A DNA stretch of 64,000 bases from Cliona cf. orientalis (GCA_963930775.1 OZ005689.1:15128923-15192922), one strand, 5' to 3'. Shown: positions 45,117 through 56,108, counted from the stretch's first letter. The notes: generated by a model from the sequence alone, not told the origin. Program-made: numbers and translations.

Positions 45117-45704
45117 GGGATCGACTAAGTTCACCCTGTTTGAAACGGTTACGTCATTGGTCCCACCCACTTCACGCGGCGCAGCGCATCGTTGGCCGCC
45201 GCTAGTACTTGCACTCTGAACCACCCATAACACCAAAATTAATTTTGTTTGCCATCAACGAAGAAGTCGGAGCTAGAGCTAGGGAAGGTCTGTTTGTGCC
45301 ATGGCCTGAAGAAGAGGTAGTAGTACAGCAGGGATATTCACGCCTGTAGGAGCTTGGATTGTTCCCATGTAGCAGACCTACTGCAAAGGTACGTGCACAT
45401 GGTGCACTCATTTAATAGCCTCGTACCCAGGCTCAAGAGCTGAGTCATCTTTATCAAAATTAATAGTAAAGGTACTTATAGAGGTGCAGATTCTACAGTA
45501 GCAGCTTGCTCTGTTAGTCAGTTGATCATAATTCAATGGTGAAAATTATTAACTTAATTAGCTTTGTAGTCCACAAATCCGCAATTGCATATCGACATCG
45601 AGCTCTCCCTTGTGTACACTTCTTCACTGTACGAAACTGCGCCGCGTGAAGTGGGTGGGACCAATGACGTAACCGTTTCAAACAGGGTGAACTTAGTCGA
45701 TCCC
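45117..45704. mobile_element. Foldback element GGGATCGACTAAG, short copy, proven 10-bp TSD
   Basis: The ends match those of 21249-23353. ATGTCCAAGC flanks both sides (45107-45116 and 45705-45714). The sister repeat at about 50943-50960 has ATGTCCAAGC once, followed directly by ACTGGCCCG. It is thus an unoccupied site confirming both the boundaries and the duplication length. Confidence 0.96.
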
Positions 45705-45828
45705 ATGTCCAAGCACTGGCCCGTGAAGCCACGCCCAATCGGAAGCAATAAAACCTGCAACGAGCATGTGTTGAATAAATATTCCGTACGTACGCGTTAC
45801 TTTCGCGAATCGCGATCAATGAGGGCGG

Positions 45829-45851
45829 AGTATAAAAGGGGGGTGGTCAGG
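45829..45851 (+). promoter_or_regulatory. TATA-box promoter of the Cys-rich transposon gene
   Basis: GTATAAAAGGGGGGTGGTC lies about 230 bp upstream of the ATG at 46063. The same sequence with one change is present in mirror orientation at 49940-49963 before the transposase gene. Confidence 0.6.
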
Positions 45852-46062
45852 CCGGAAGTTCTTGACCATGCGCATAAATATGGCGGATGAATTTCAAATT
45901 CAAAACTAGTCCAGAATGCCCGCGATTCTCTGTCTTTCGAGGCTACACAACACGCAAGCGCAACAGGATCGGACACGCTCTGTTAGCTTAGACACGTGTT
46001 TACTCCAGCCACATGCACACAAACCAGAAGTCCTTCAACCGTCCTGTCACGCTGCCGCTAGT

Positions 46063-46834
46063 ATGGCCTCATCAGCTGACAAGAGAGTGATTACAGTAAG
46101 ATATTCATAGCAGTACTATCATATAACCAAGAACAATAATATAAACATAACACAAAACTACTAAAACTAGGTGAAAGTAGAATATACACACACTCCTCCT
46201 CAAGTTTTTGTATCGCGTGTGAACCGTATGGTCCATGAAAGCCAGCTGCCTGCTTTGACGGTTCAACTGAGATGGGTACGTCTCGAGGAGGATGAGCCAC
46301 CATCCACTGACAATGAGACCCAGCAGCAGGGTAGCACAGGTAGCTACATGTACAAACTCAGTAAAAATATACTCAAATATATGACACTTTAGGTGTTACC
46401 TTTCCGAGTCACCCCGAAGGCTATCGGCAGTCAAGCAGTTGTCCGATTCTTCGTGGCAGGAATAATTGCCCCAACTGTTTGTGTTCCCCTTGCGTCATTG
46501 CGTTGCCCCCTGACTTCCTGCGCGGCGCCTGCGGTCCCCATCCGGCGAATGATGAGAAGCGGTACAGATTGTACAAAGCGTTTTGGAAGTTGCTCAACAC
46601 TCTCGGCGTCTTCCAGGATGAGGAGTACCTCCTGAGAAAGGAGCGGAGAACTCTAAGGGCAGACAAGAGGGAAATAATTCCGAAATGTGTCATTACAGTA
46701 AGCAAGGATTGCACTGTATCAAATAGGTAATATAATGTTTCTGTCTATAGGAAATCAGAAGAAGATATCCTAGCCATGATGGCGAATATAAAGATTATAT
46801 GTCTACTTTCGAAGCTGAAAGTGCACTTGATTAA
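46063..46834 (+). CDS. Cys-rich companion protein of the Kolobok-like transposon
   Basis: Four exons fit canonical sites and phases: 46063-46095, 46171-46339, 46393-46697, 46751-46834, giving 196 residues. An upstream in-frame ATG at 45916 would add 49 residues. The N-terminal half is Pro/Gln-rich (VSRVNRMVHESQLPALTVQL). Exon 3 holds a zinc-binding-like cluster CxxCxCxxC in RNNCPNCLCSPCVIALPP, then a basic helical region (KRYRLYKAFWKLLNTLGVF) and REIIPKCVITEIRRRYP. It converges on the transposase gene. This small protein pattern resembles uncharacterised invertebrate proteins, a recollection rather than a search result. A role as DNA-binding or accessory factor for transposition is inferred from context. 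All frames are intact. Confidence 0.78.
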
Positions 46835-46859
46835 ATTTAAGCAAGAGATATAATTATGG

Positions 46860-47040
46860 TAGTCACCGGGGAAACTGCTGGGGGAGACACACAATAAGAA
46901 TATCATAACACTGTAATGGGGGGGGACACACAATACGAATATCATAGCACGGGGGGGGGGGGGGGGGGGGGGGGCAAAATACGAATATCATAATAATATA
47001 GCACAGGGGGGGGGGGAATACGAATATCATAGCACTATCC
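46860..47040. repeat. Tandem AATACGAATATCATAGCAC units separated by G runs
   Basis: Four related units containing AATAYGAATATCATA alternate with G tracts, one about 24 bases long at 46951-46974, in the space between the two convergent transposon genes. G tracts on this strand may be unstable in length. Confidence 0.8.
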
Positions 47041-47230
47041 TGTGTGGATGAGATCAGCAATACTGTCCTGTGGGCAAGGAGGTCGGTATGGACTCGGTGA
47101 GAAAGTGAGGTCAGTGCACATACATATTACATAAACCTAAACAGCAACAAAAGTATATGCAAGTGGAGCCAGTAACACCATATCAGTCAGTGACATAATA
47201 TTATACATACATGTAGTCTTGTGAAATTGC

Positions 47231-49747
47231 TTAGTCGTCATCCGATTCTGCCTCGGATAAAAGTGTGCCATCGTCAACTTCTCCATCTAGGTCACCAGTC
47301 TCCTCATCTTCAGTCTCCTCATCTTCAATCTCTCTAAAGATAAAAAACAATTTTCACATAATATATAAAGTATAGGATGATGTACGATACATACCTGATG
47401 TCGGGTTTGTTGTCATCAACATATGCTGTCCACACAAGCTCAACAAACTTGAACGTCTTCTCCACTAGGACCTTCATAGGTGTACGCCTGTCTGGTCGTC
47501 GAAGGTCTTTCACCTTGTGTACACTGGTATGAGTGCGATTCACATTCTCATTCTGCATAATTTACAACGATATAGATATAAAGATACAAACAGCATAAAT
47601 CATGCATCTGACCCAGTCCATCACTGCGAGGTTCATTCTTATATTGAACACCCTGGTGGAAAAGTGAATCCGCTTCGGTAAGTATGTGAGCAGCTGGTGG
47701 TTGAAACTCTCCACCCAGTAAGTGTCGCGACACTGTATACATGTAATATAAGCTAAATATTGCAAGAGGACTGACTGTGAAAACCATACATACCCGACAG
47801 AAGTCATCGGCATAGCGGTACACGTAGGTGTCCTTCAAACCTTTGAGCAGTGCCTGACATGCTTGAGGGTTAGTGAGCTTCAGCCTACTGGGAATGTATC
47901 CAGGATCATGACATGACGAACTTGGATGGCAGTCAGAGTGGATTCCCTGTAAGTAAATATATATACGTGAACAGCTTCCATATTGTATGACGTAGGACGA
48001 ACGACTGCTAATACCATATAATGGTTGGGTATGTTGAGAATGAGCTTGCGGAGAGCATCTGAACATCCACCACAGTTTTTCATGGCCCAGTAGAGATGAA
48101 TTTTAATACTTCTTCCTGAAAAAGTACACTACATTATCCACATAACTACACAGTACATACAAGTGGCATACGTTTATCCGTAAGCTCAGTAAACCATGTC
48201 ACATCACGATCTCTTACTCTGCCCTTGGTGATTTTGGCGAGCTCCTTGGCAACATTCTTGGTTCCTACACACAATGGTGTAGTCGCATCAATTCAAATAT
48301 AAAGTATACCATCCATTTCGTACCATGCCATGTGTCAAAGGAGTTGAGGAGCTTGAGATCTTGCTTCACATAGCGTCCAACAGCAAGCTGCATATCATGT
48401 GCAATCTCAACGATTTTCAAACCTGGATGGACATACACAAATTTTATACACATACACACAACACATTATAGTATACATCACATTGTATATAACCTACCTC
48501 GAGCAATGACTTGGGGCACAACTACCTTAGTGCATTCAAGTTCACGAGTTTGGGCCACATGATGTTCACTTCGCGAAATGGTAGAAATGCCAACAATCTT
48601 CATGGTACTGTATGTACATAGGGTACAATAGAAACAATTAGTATTGTCAATGAAAAGCATTGTCACCTTCCAGAAAGGCAAGGCACAGTGGTGTGGTAGG
48701 CATTAGCAGTTGAGTCATGTCTGGCGTCAGTGATGACCCACTGTGAACATAGAACATCACTCATTTGTATACATGTACATGTACGTTTATACAAACCTCT
48801 CCCTTTGTTACATAGTCTGGGAGGGTCTCCATCTCTTCCACTGCTTTCTTCATGAATTGCTCGGCCAAACGATCCACTATGCCAATGTACCCACGGCGAT
48901 TGTATACTGAAATGTTATTGAATTCTTGAAATAAACCAGTGTATATGCATGACAATTACCTTGTCTGATGTAGCCATGTCCAACACTGCCCATGCCTGAA
49001 AACTTGGAAAAGTTGATGTACTGAGTAGGCAACACACCAGCGCAAGTGAAACCATGAACCAACCTACAACAACACAAACGGTAATAAAACCACTCTACTC
49101 GACACTAAAATTTACTTCTGATTAGCTAAGTAGAGCCCACTGAGTACTCTTGAACTTGACCATGTCCTCCTTTGCCGATGGCAACGGCGGCAAGAGAACA
49201 GCACACGCAACACATGACCTTTCTATGGGACAAGAAGATCATGACAAACAGCTTGCTATACTTGACGCTACAATATTGTAACCTGTTTGATAGACTCCAC
49301 AGCCCATGGCTTTATTGTCAGCCCACAGGGACATGGGGAGCAGAGTCCTTCAACCAGGTCAGAAAAACAGCACTCTTCGGTCACAAACAATGCTTGGTCT
49401 TCCTGGTGCTCATCACTTACATACACTCCTATGTGATGCATACACACTTGAACATAGCTATCATATATAGTCTGCACATACTCAGCCTTACCACTGTTTC
49501 GTAGAAAGCTCCTTGTTTCCACGCGCTCATTACCCGGGGAATTGTCCTGTGGTCTCGCATTCCGTTCTACCGCATCCAACAAGGCGCATAACACACCGTG
49601 ATTGTCTAGAGTGGGGGCTCCTACGGGTTGTAGGAGCTTGCAAACGGCCTCAAATCGACGCTCAAAGGCTTCCTTCTCCCGGTAAGTCGAGAAAGTCGCT
49701 TGTAGAGTGAAGCGATGACGCTTTCGGGAGGAATTAGAACTCGACAT
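47231..49747 (-). CDS. Kolobok-like DDE transposase, 13 exons, intact
   Basis: Exons, from the 5' end: 49283-49747, 49116-49222, 48960-49063, 48797-48906, 48667-48740, 48498-48607, 48324-48422, 48172-48264, 48015-48115, 47794-47946, 47613-47732, 47395-47552, 47231-47333. All junctions are GT-AG, all phases match, and introns are 52-75 bp. The total is 1797 nt, 598 aa. The N-terminus is basic (SSRKRHRF). Residues about 135-180 hold a Cys cluster (CSPCPCG, SCRRCHRQ). The catalytic triad is readable as D267 (WVITDARHDS), D353 (SFDTWHGTKN) and E480 (YWVESFNHQLL). D-x-WH-xxK and E-x-F-x(6)-PK spacing resemble Kolobok-type transposases. The C-terminus is very acidic (EDEETEDEETG). Exon 1 contains a possible 45-bp optional intron (CAA|GTGTGT to CACCAG). 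Family assignment is by motif memory only. Confidence 0.85.
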
Positions 49748-49939
49748 AATATCACAGATCAGCTTCGAAACAAATAATATGCGAACACGTGCTATTTGGA
49801 GCGCTCTTGCTTTTATTCGCGTTTTTGACGGTTGTTAGTGTGTGTCTATGGGTGTAAAAGTGCGAGAACGGTCACTTGGCAGAAGGCAGCCATTTTGTAA
49901 GTTCAAAATTTTAGCGAATGACATTTTTGGCCTGACCAC

Positions 49940-49963
49940 GCCCCTTTTATACGGCGCATGCTC
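49940..49963 (-). promoter_or_regulatory. TATA-box promoter of the transposase gene
   Basis: The minus strand reads GTATAAAAGGGGCGTGGTC, about 200 bp upstream of the ATG at 49747, preceded by AACGAGCATG. Both features recur in mirror image before the companion gene (45764 and 45829). Confidence 0.6.
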
Positions 49964-50295
49964 GTTTAACGCACACGCACACACTCCACACAGTGCCAGG
50001 AACACGCCCACATGCTTAATTAGGCCTAATTGGCTTTTTTTTTTTTTGTCGTTGCGGTTAATAGTTAAGCAAGAATGCTTTGATCTTGCTTTGATGTGGG
50101 CAATTACCGGCCTTTTCTTCAGGGGCCACTTCCGGTCGCTAATTACACGCGCATAATCATCCCTGGCCGATTCTGGACACGCCCACCTTCGACCAAAAGC
50201 ACTCGTATGGCCTCTTCGGCCACGCCCCTTCACGATTCGCTAATTGAATTAGCCATTCCTGACGCTCACGCCCACGCAATTAAATGGTACCTTAA

Positions 50296-50319
50296 GGTAC
50301 CATTAAATTGCGTGGTACC
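50296..50319. mobile_element. 24-bp transposon end relic between two TTAA sites
   Basis: GGTACCATTAAATTGCGTGG plus four bases, closing on GGTACC, lies between TTAA (50292-50295) and TTAA (50320-50323). It keeps only the terminal repeat of the neighbouring transposons and has GGTACC at both ends. Confidence 0.85.
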
Positions 50320-50323
50320 TTAA

Positions 50324-51752
50324 GGTACCATTAAATTGCGTGGGCGTGAGGTGGGGGATATGACACCTAAACCACATCAAAGTCATTAGTGAGGTGCATG
50401 TTGTGTAACCACGCCCTTTTAATTGCACAGGTCTCAGGGGTGTGGCTGCTAGAGCCGGAAGTGTTCATTTAATATCCTCCATGGACCGGAAGCCGAGCCG
50501 GAAGGGAGGGGCCAGGCCACGCCCAAAACAGCTCCACCCTGTTCCCCAAGGACCACCATTCTCAATCAAGTGCCTACTAACCACCGGATGTCCACCGGAA
50601 GCCCACAATCAATCCCAATTAAAACACACAGCTTCCTCAAGGCCAAAACACACACAAACACTTGGAGGCCGTTCTGCCACACCGCCCACACAAGAGCTCA
50701 CCTCATTTCCTGTGTGGGCGGAGTAACAACACGTCATCGCAACCACATCCGCTTCAAACCATCGTCAGCTTCCGTCCAGCCGTACAGGCCCCTCGATCGC
50801 ACCGCCGTACAGTGCCTCATTAACAGACATGGCCTCACCTTTGACCTCCTGCCACGCCCCCAAAGCCTCCTGGACGGGTTCAAAGGTCACCACCGCATCC
50901 GGGACACGCCCGCCTATCGCCGCAGCCAAGTCCCCGGCCCCGATGTCCAAGCACTGGCCCGTGAAGCCACGCCCAATCGGAAGCAATAAAACCTGCATTA
51001 ACGCACACGCACACACTCCACACAGTGCCAGGAACACGCCCACATGCTTAATTAGGCCTAATTGGCTTTTTTTTTTTTTTTTTTTCAAGGAGACCAGAAC
51101 ACTAAGCAGAAAAAAAAATTGTCCAAAACCACCACATAGTTGAGCTGGACGCTTAGTAGAGCCATACAATGCAAGCAGGCACCCTATACTCCAATTTTGA
51201 CCAAAATAGGTAAAGGTCGTCACGTTTGTGTGCGCGTGCCTAACTGGGATTCCCCGTTTTTCACGTAGCGCGTGGGCGGAAAACATTGCAAACTCATGGC
51301 TTCCCTATACAAACATATGGGAAAACTTCAAAGGGCCGTAACTTCAATTCAAAGGCGTGAATCAAAATTCTTTCAGGTCAAATCTCTAGTTTCGATCCAT
51401 TCTGCGTGCCCATGTAAAAATTATGTCCCCAAGTACTCCCAAACCCCCCATGAATTAGATTATTTATTTAATTATTTAAATTCTTTTTTTTTCTCTTAGT
51501 GTTTTAATGTCGTTGCGGTTAATAGTTAAGCAAGAATGCTTTGATCTTGCTTTGATGTGGGCAATTACCGGCCTTTTCTTCAGGGGCCACTTCCGTTCGC
51601 TAATTACACGCGCATAATCATCCCTGGCCGATTCTGGACACGCCCACCTTCGACCAAAAGCACTCGTATGGCCTCTTCGGCCACGCCCCTTCACGATTCG
51701 CTAATTGAATTAGCCATTCCTGACGCTCACGCCCACGCAATTAAATGGTACC
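50324..51752. mobile_element. Gene-less deletion derivative of the TTAA transposon
   Basis: Its left 674 bp (50324-50997) matches 44488-45763 minus the foldback insertion. Its right part (50998-51752) matches 49968-50291, with an extra insertion at 51086-51508. Both promoters and genes are missing. It is flanked by TTAA at 50320-50323 and 51753-51756 and ends with the same GGTACC termini. Only scattered base changes separate it from the autonomous copy. It is a candidate non-autonomous partner that could be moved by the transposase encoded next door. Confidence 0.92.
51086..51508. mobile_element. Insertion with AACACTAAG..CTTAGTGTT inverted ends
   Basis: It is absent from the matching position of the autonomous copy (after the T run near 50048). 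Inner inverted ends GAACACTAAGCAGAAAAAAA and TTTTTTTCTCTTAGTGTTTT are visible. It sits directly after a T run. No gene is recognised inside. Confidence 0.75.
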
Positions 51753-51756
51753 TTAA

Positions 51757-52519
51757 GCGGTTAGACGTGACGTCACCCGATAGTGGCGTAGTACAAGCCA
51801 CGGCTGTGTAGCCGCATAGCTGCAATAATCGAGCAAATTTTTTCGTTCTGCGAGTTCCAACATTGTTCCAGGGGTTATTTCGCAGTTTGAATGATGGAAA
51901 GCTAAACTTCCAGACATTTATCGAGGATCTGCCGAGGGAGCAGTTGACTGCTCGCTCCGCTTTGTGGGCGTGTGCGAAAGATCGTACCGTCAGGGTGGCT
52001 GAAAAGGCGTTTTTTGCAATTATTTTCTTAACACGATGTTATTTCCGAATCTCCCTCGGTGAAAATCAAGAAAAGCAGCTTAGATTTAACTTTGTCTACT
52101 TAAGGTAAGGAAAATCTGGCAGGAACAATGTTGGAAAACTACAAATAGTGTTTCAGAGGGCGTGGCTAATCGCAGTTATACCGCTTAATTGATTAAATAT
52201 TTGTGGTTTATTGTTTCATATTATGAAAGTACTAGAGTTGGGCTTCAATTTCAATATCATGATCAGTACTCAATTGTCACACAAAGGTACTAGTATTTAT
52301 AGCTCCTGAAAATGTGCATATTTCATTGATGAACACAGATGAGACAGTCCTTAACTGCACTGAGTCCGGAAACTTCAATGCCTGTACGGTGTTGTACGCT
52401 GTATAAAGGTATGGCAGCGTTGACCACCAATATGCGCAGTTAATGGGCTAAATGGTCACGCCTTAAGTCGCCTATAGCGCGAGCGCTAGTAGCTAGCTCG
52501 CGATCGCCTAGGGCACGGC
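51757..52519. other. No gene recognised; one open stretch
   Basis: An 81-codon frame at 51863-52108 follows an acceptor-like ACATTGTTCCAG but has no recognised domain (MFQGLFRSLNDGKLNF start). It may be an exon, but no partner exon was found. Confidence 0.25.
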
Positions 52520-52842
52520 TAGTCTCGCGCAGCCAGGCTCTTACACCTCGGGAGGGGGAGGGAGAGAGTCTGGTAAAGTGTTATACATCGAGTTGTCCAA
52601 GCGCCTGCATGGTATGAGGCGCGACCAATCAGATTGCATCTTTATGGCAGTACATAGTTGCGGTGGCGTATCCGACTGTGAACGGACGGGATACTATTGC
52701 GCACGCGTGTTTATTTTCCGTTCACAATCGGATATGCCACCGCAAACTAAATATGCAATCTGATTGGTCGCGCCTCGTACGAGGCGCTGGGACAACTCGA
52801 TGTATAGCAGTTTAGGTGTAAGAGTCTGGCTGCGCGAGACTA
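52520..52842. mobile_element. Palindromic element TAGTCTCGCGCAGCC with 9-bp TSD
   Basis: TAGTCTCGCGCAGCCAGGCTC-like left end and its inverse GCTGCGCGAGACTA enclose arms of about 140 bp with GCGACCAATCAGATTGCAT and its mirror. The flanks are GGGCACGGC (52511-52519) and GGGCGCGGC (52843-52851), an 8-of-9 match. The ends resemble the TAGCCTCG family. Confidence 0.85.
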
Positions 52843-52851
52843 GGGCGCGGC

Positions 52852-54346
52852 CAGGCGCTGTCATATGACTTCACCATGGCAACAGATTCCGAGCATGCGC
52901 ATTATATCAGACACACCCAATCGTTAATGCGCCGTACACACCCACTATTACGTAACTGTCGAGATAACGCCAAACTAGCGTGCCACTGCACTGCGCGCTA
53001 CAAAATAGAGTGGATTTATATGAGAACTAAGGTGAGAGGTTCAGACAGTCTTGAGTCAGCCCTGGAAATGAGAAAGAAAAAAGAAAGAAAGGAAAAAATG
53101 AGAAATGGCCATTTTTTTGAACATCTGGTTCTGGCATGTACAATTGATTTGATAAATGATCTTGGTCTTGTTAAATACACTTAGAGATTTCACAAAATTA
53201 TTTATTTTGAGATATTTGGGTATTTTTAATGTATTACATATATGGCATATCCGGGCCATCCCTGCTTATAGTCTACTGACTCTATGATATAGCACTTTTT
53301 TTTTTCGAGGAATGCAACTTTTATGGATAGGTGACAATTACTTTTATTATAAAATTATTATAAAAATTAATATGCAGGATTAATCTTCATGGCTACACTA
53401 GTTGATTGCTAAATTTCTCACTATACAGATACAAACATGGGAAATGCCCGTGAACCCCTCTCCCGACGTTCATCTTGCCCCGACATGTGTTTCCCAACGT
53501 GTGAACTCCTCTCCTGACAAAGTAGGTTTTCATGTAGGTCCTATATACAGCTAATTACACACCACAAAATCAACAATATTAATTAGTACATAATTATTAA
53601 AGAGTTCGGAAGTGCCTGATCAGTGTACTTCTGAAAGCGGCATTTGTTTCTAGGGATCTTATTGCATTAGGAAGGGTATTGAACATAAGGGAACCTTGAA
53701 ATCAAATGAGTTTCTATAGTAGTTTATGTTACTAGGTCTTTTATGTGAAGTTTGTTTGCTCCCCTTGTACTGCTATAACCAAAATTTGAATTTGTCACAA
53801 TTTTTTTTATTTAGCTAAATAAAATCGGGCACATCTGTGGAGGCATCTATGAACTTGGAGTAGGATAGCATTTTGCCTTCTAATCTTCAGTGTGCCAGCA
53901 CCTCTCCAGTCGTCAACTAGCTAGCCGCCATCGTGACCAAGTCATAAGTGTCCAGACTTTCAGGGATATTCTGATGCATGGATCTAAACTGTCTGCTACT
54001 CCTAAACATCATGAAAGCGATTCTGCTCCACAACAACACTGTAAAACTGTATGATAGAACAGAAATTAAAATAGCTAATACGCGATAGCCCTGTCAACAA
54101 TGTGTATACATGTAGCCTCGTTCCAAGGCCACTCCCATGTGTGTTGAAAAAGATCGGGGACGAGGCTAGATGTCATGACATTCTTAGTCTGGTGCCCAGG
54201 AGGGGCTGGGCACGATTAAAATGTAATAGCTAGTTTTTATAAGGCCAACCTAGGAATGTCAATCAACAAGCGCCGTGCGCATGCGCTTTTGTACATTCAC
54301 CTATACGAGTGGGCGTGGCGCGCTAGATCTCAAGAGTTTATTAAAG
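52852..54346. other. No gene recognised; one small TIR relic
   Basis: An open frame at 52876-53184 lacks domains and splice support. A 56-bp TAGCCTCGTTCC..GGGGACGAGGCTA relic lies at 54113-54168. TCTCAAGAGT just before the ATG at 54347 is part of the death-domain gene leader. Confidence 0.35.
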
Positions 54347-54701
54347 ATGTCCGAAAACATTTCAACTGACGAAGTCTGTCGTCTCCTCGAGGCGCTCGAT
54401 ATCGATGAGTGGGAGGAGGTGGCACTACACCTCGGTCTCTCAGATAAGACCATTCGGGAGATTCGCGAGCTTTCTGGCGGAAACAGCTTGCGTAGAGAGG
54501 CCATGGTGACCAAGTGGGTTCAGCGTGAGTATCTGGAACCAAGCTGGAGCAAGCTAGAGGAGGCGCTGGTTCGTGCCAACCAAGATCCTAATGCCACCAA
54601 GATAGGGGTCGCTAGATCGCGCACTCCTACAAATCCAGCGATTACCGCCGCCGCCACCTCGGACGACCTAAAGGAAGCGAACGATCATGACAGTGAAAAA
54701 G
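54347..54701 (+). CDS. Death-domain protein, first coding exon
   Basis: The ATG at 54347 (MSENISTDEV) opens a 118-codon exon with a death-fold: VCRLLEALDIDEWEEVALHL, GLSDKTIREI, a W-containing helix (AMVTKWVQRE) and SWSKLEEALVRAN, the helix order of a death domain. A Thr/Ala/Pro-rich acidic linker follows. The exon ends AAAAAG|GTATTG in phase 1. Unspliced reading would run into the MITE that starts 12 bp later and stop at 54736. The acceptors at 63442 and 63758 are also phase 1, so a second death domain at the window edge may belong to the same gene. Death domains act in apoptotic and innate immune scaffolds. Confidence 0.8.
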
Positions 54702-54713
54702 GTATTGAGTTTA

Positions 54714-55025
54714 GGCCACTATTGGTTGAAGATTAGTTTCTCATCCCCCGCCCGCATGGAATTTTGCCCCCGCTTCAATCTCGTCATTATGCCATTATAT
54801 GCTACTACGCATGTGCAGATCTGCCTCGCGAGCTATCTGACCACGCTAGTATTGCTTCTTTGTGTGTGCATTTTGTTATTTTAAGGATCAAGAAGTGTTT
54901 ACGTAACACATTTCCTGGAATGCACTAATGTAATTAAATAATGGCATAATGGTAATGTACCGCCCGCCCGTATACAATTCTGGGAAAGTCCCTGATGAGA
55001 AACTACTATTCAACAAATAGTGGCC
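54714..55025. mobile_element. GGCC-ended MITE, ATTAGTTTCTC family, copy 3, TTA TSD
   Basis: GGCCACTATTGGTTGAAGAT and TATTCAACAAATAGTGGCC are inverse ends, with TTA at 54711-54713 and 55026-55028. It lies 12 bp after the death-domain exon donor site, so its insertion just spared the splice site. Confidence 0.88.
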
Positions 55026-55313
55026 TTATATTCAGCTTGGGTCTTTCTCTAAAATGCCTACACTGATGGTGTCGTAGTATTATATAGCTAATAGCTAATA
55101 TGCCTGGCCAGATTGATATGTACACCCAGGCCAGATCCTTAAAGCCAAGTATGAGCAGTTTCTGTAACCTTTGCATCTAGGGACATGTTTGAAGGCTGCC
55201 AACATTTATAGCGGCTTGTCAATAATTATGCATCAACCATATCCGCAACAAAAGCTGAGTCACAATGTACAGTAGAGCCACAGATTCAGTATAATATGAA
55301 GCTTCTGTACGTC

Positions 55314-55529
55314 TAGTTTCGTCACTAGACCCCACCTGCTAAAGGAGGATAGGATCTGTGGACGTTGCAGGCATTTTCTTGACCTTGTGCACCATCACGT
55401 GACTACATGTGCTCCAATACAAACCTATGCAAATAATCACATGATTGCTGAGCTTGCACAACCAAGAATCACTGCCAATGCTCCCAGACTCTTTCCTCGC
55501 ATGCGTGGTGGGGTCTGAGAACGAGGCTA
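55314..55529. mobile_element. Small TAGCCTCG-family element
   Basis: TAGTTTCGTCACTAGACCCC and GGGGTCTGAGAACGAGGCTA are inverse ends. The flanks CTGTACGTC and CTATACTTC match at 7 of 9 positions, a decayed 9-bp duplication. Confidence 0.65.
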
Positions 55530-55743
55530 CTATACTTCATGATAGAGCAACTGCCTCATAATAATATTATAATGACTCTTCCTACTACTTAATTTTTGCG
55601 CGTGGTTTTGCACATGTTAAGTGCACAGTAGGCTTTCCTTTCCTCTTTATTTTTGGAGCAGGAAAGCCTAGCTGGTATGAGACTACATCAGGTATGCACC
55701 AAGGGTAGTGAAAAAGTAGTCTAAGAGCTCTGTAGAACACATA

Positions 55744-56108
55744 CCCCGCGTGCTCTGTAGGCACTGCAGTGGCATAATAATAATAGCTATTTTATGACTT
55801 GACGACCCTTTCCGACATTGAGCTTGAGCATGCGCAGTCGCATCAGCATACTAGCTAAAAGAGTGAGTGTGGTCGATAAACTACATGTATGCTGAACAGA
55901 AAATGCATAATTTATAGCACTAGTAAACCTTTTTGAGCAATTTGATGCACGTACAAACAAGTTTTTCAACGATATCTACCAATTAGTTGTGCTTACATCA
56001 CGCACAGATGCCTAGAATGCAAGACCTGGCAACTTTCATACCAACAACAACGATGACAGACGGACAAACCAATTGCTTTAACCCTTGCACATGCGCATGC
56101 GCGCGGGG
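55744..56108. mobile_element. TIR element with CCCCGCG ends, copy 2
   Basis: It is collinear with 19242-19634 (ATGACTTGACGACCCTTTC, GCATGCGCAGTCGCATCAGC and GCATGCGCGCGGGG). TA lies outside both ends. More diverged than copy 1 and without the long ACA array. Confidence 0.72.

Larger units (their letters stand above)
44488..50291. mobile_element. Autonomous two-gene DNA transposon, Kolobok-like, TTAA target
   Basis: The ends GGTACCATTAAATTGCGTGG and CCACGCAATTAAATGGTACC are flanked by TTAA at 44484-44487 and 50292-50295. The element is 5804 bp and carries two intact spliced genes facing each other: a Cys-rich 196-aa protein (46063-46834, plus) and a 598-aa DDE transposase (49747-47231, minus). 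Each is driven by a copy of the same TATA-containing promoter placed in mirror orientation. Subterminal GC-rich sequence is full of CCGGAAG words. Near-identity of its ends to the neighbour at 50324-51752 indicates recent activity. A foldback element (45117-45704) was later inserted in the left subterminal region. TTAA target choice is known for Kolobok and piggyBac; the transposase motifs fit Kolobok better. Confidence 0.88.

Noticed and set aside
48265-49747. Separate small minus-strand genes in this interval
   Set aside because: They are exons and intron read-through of the single 13-exon transposase gene.
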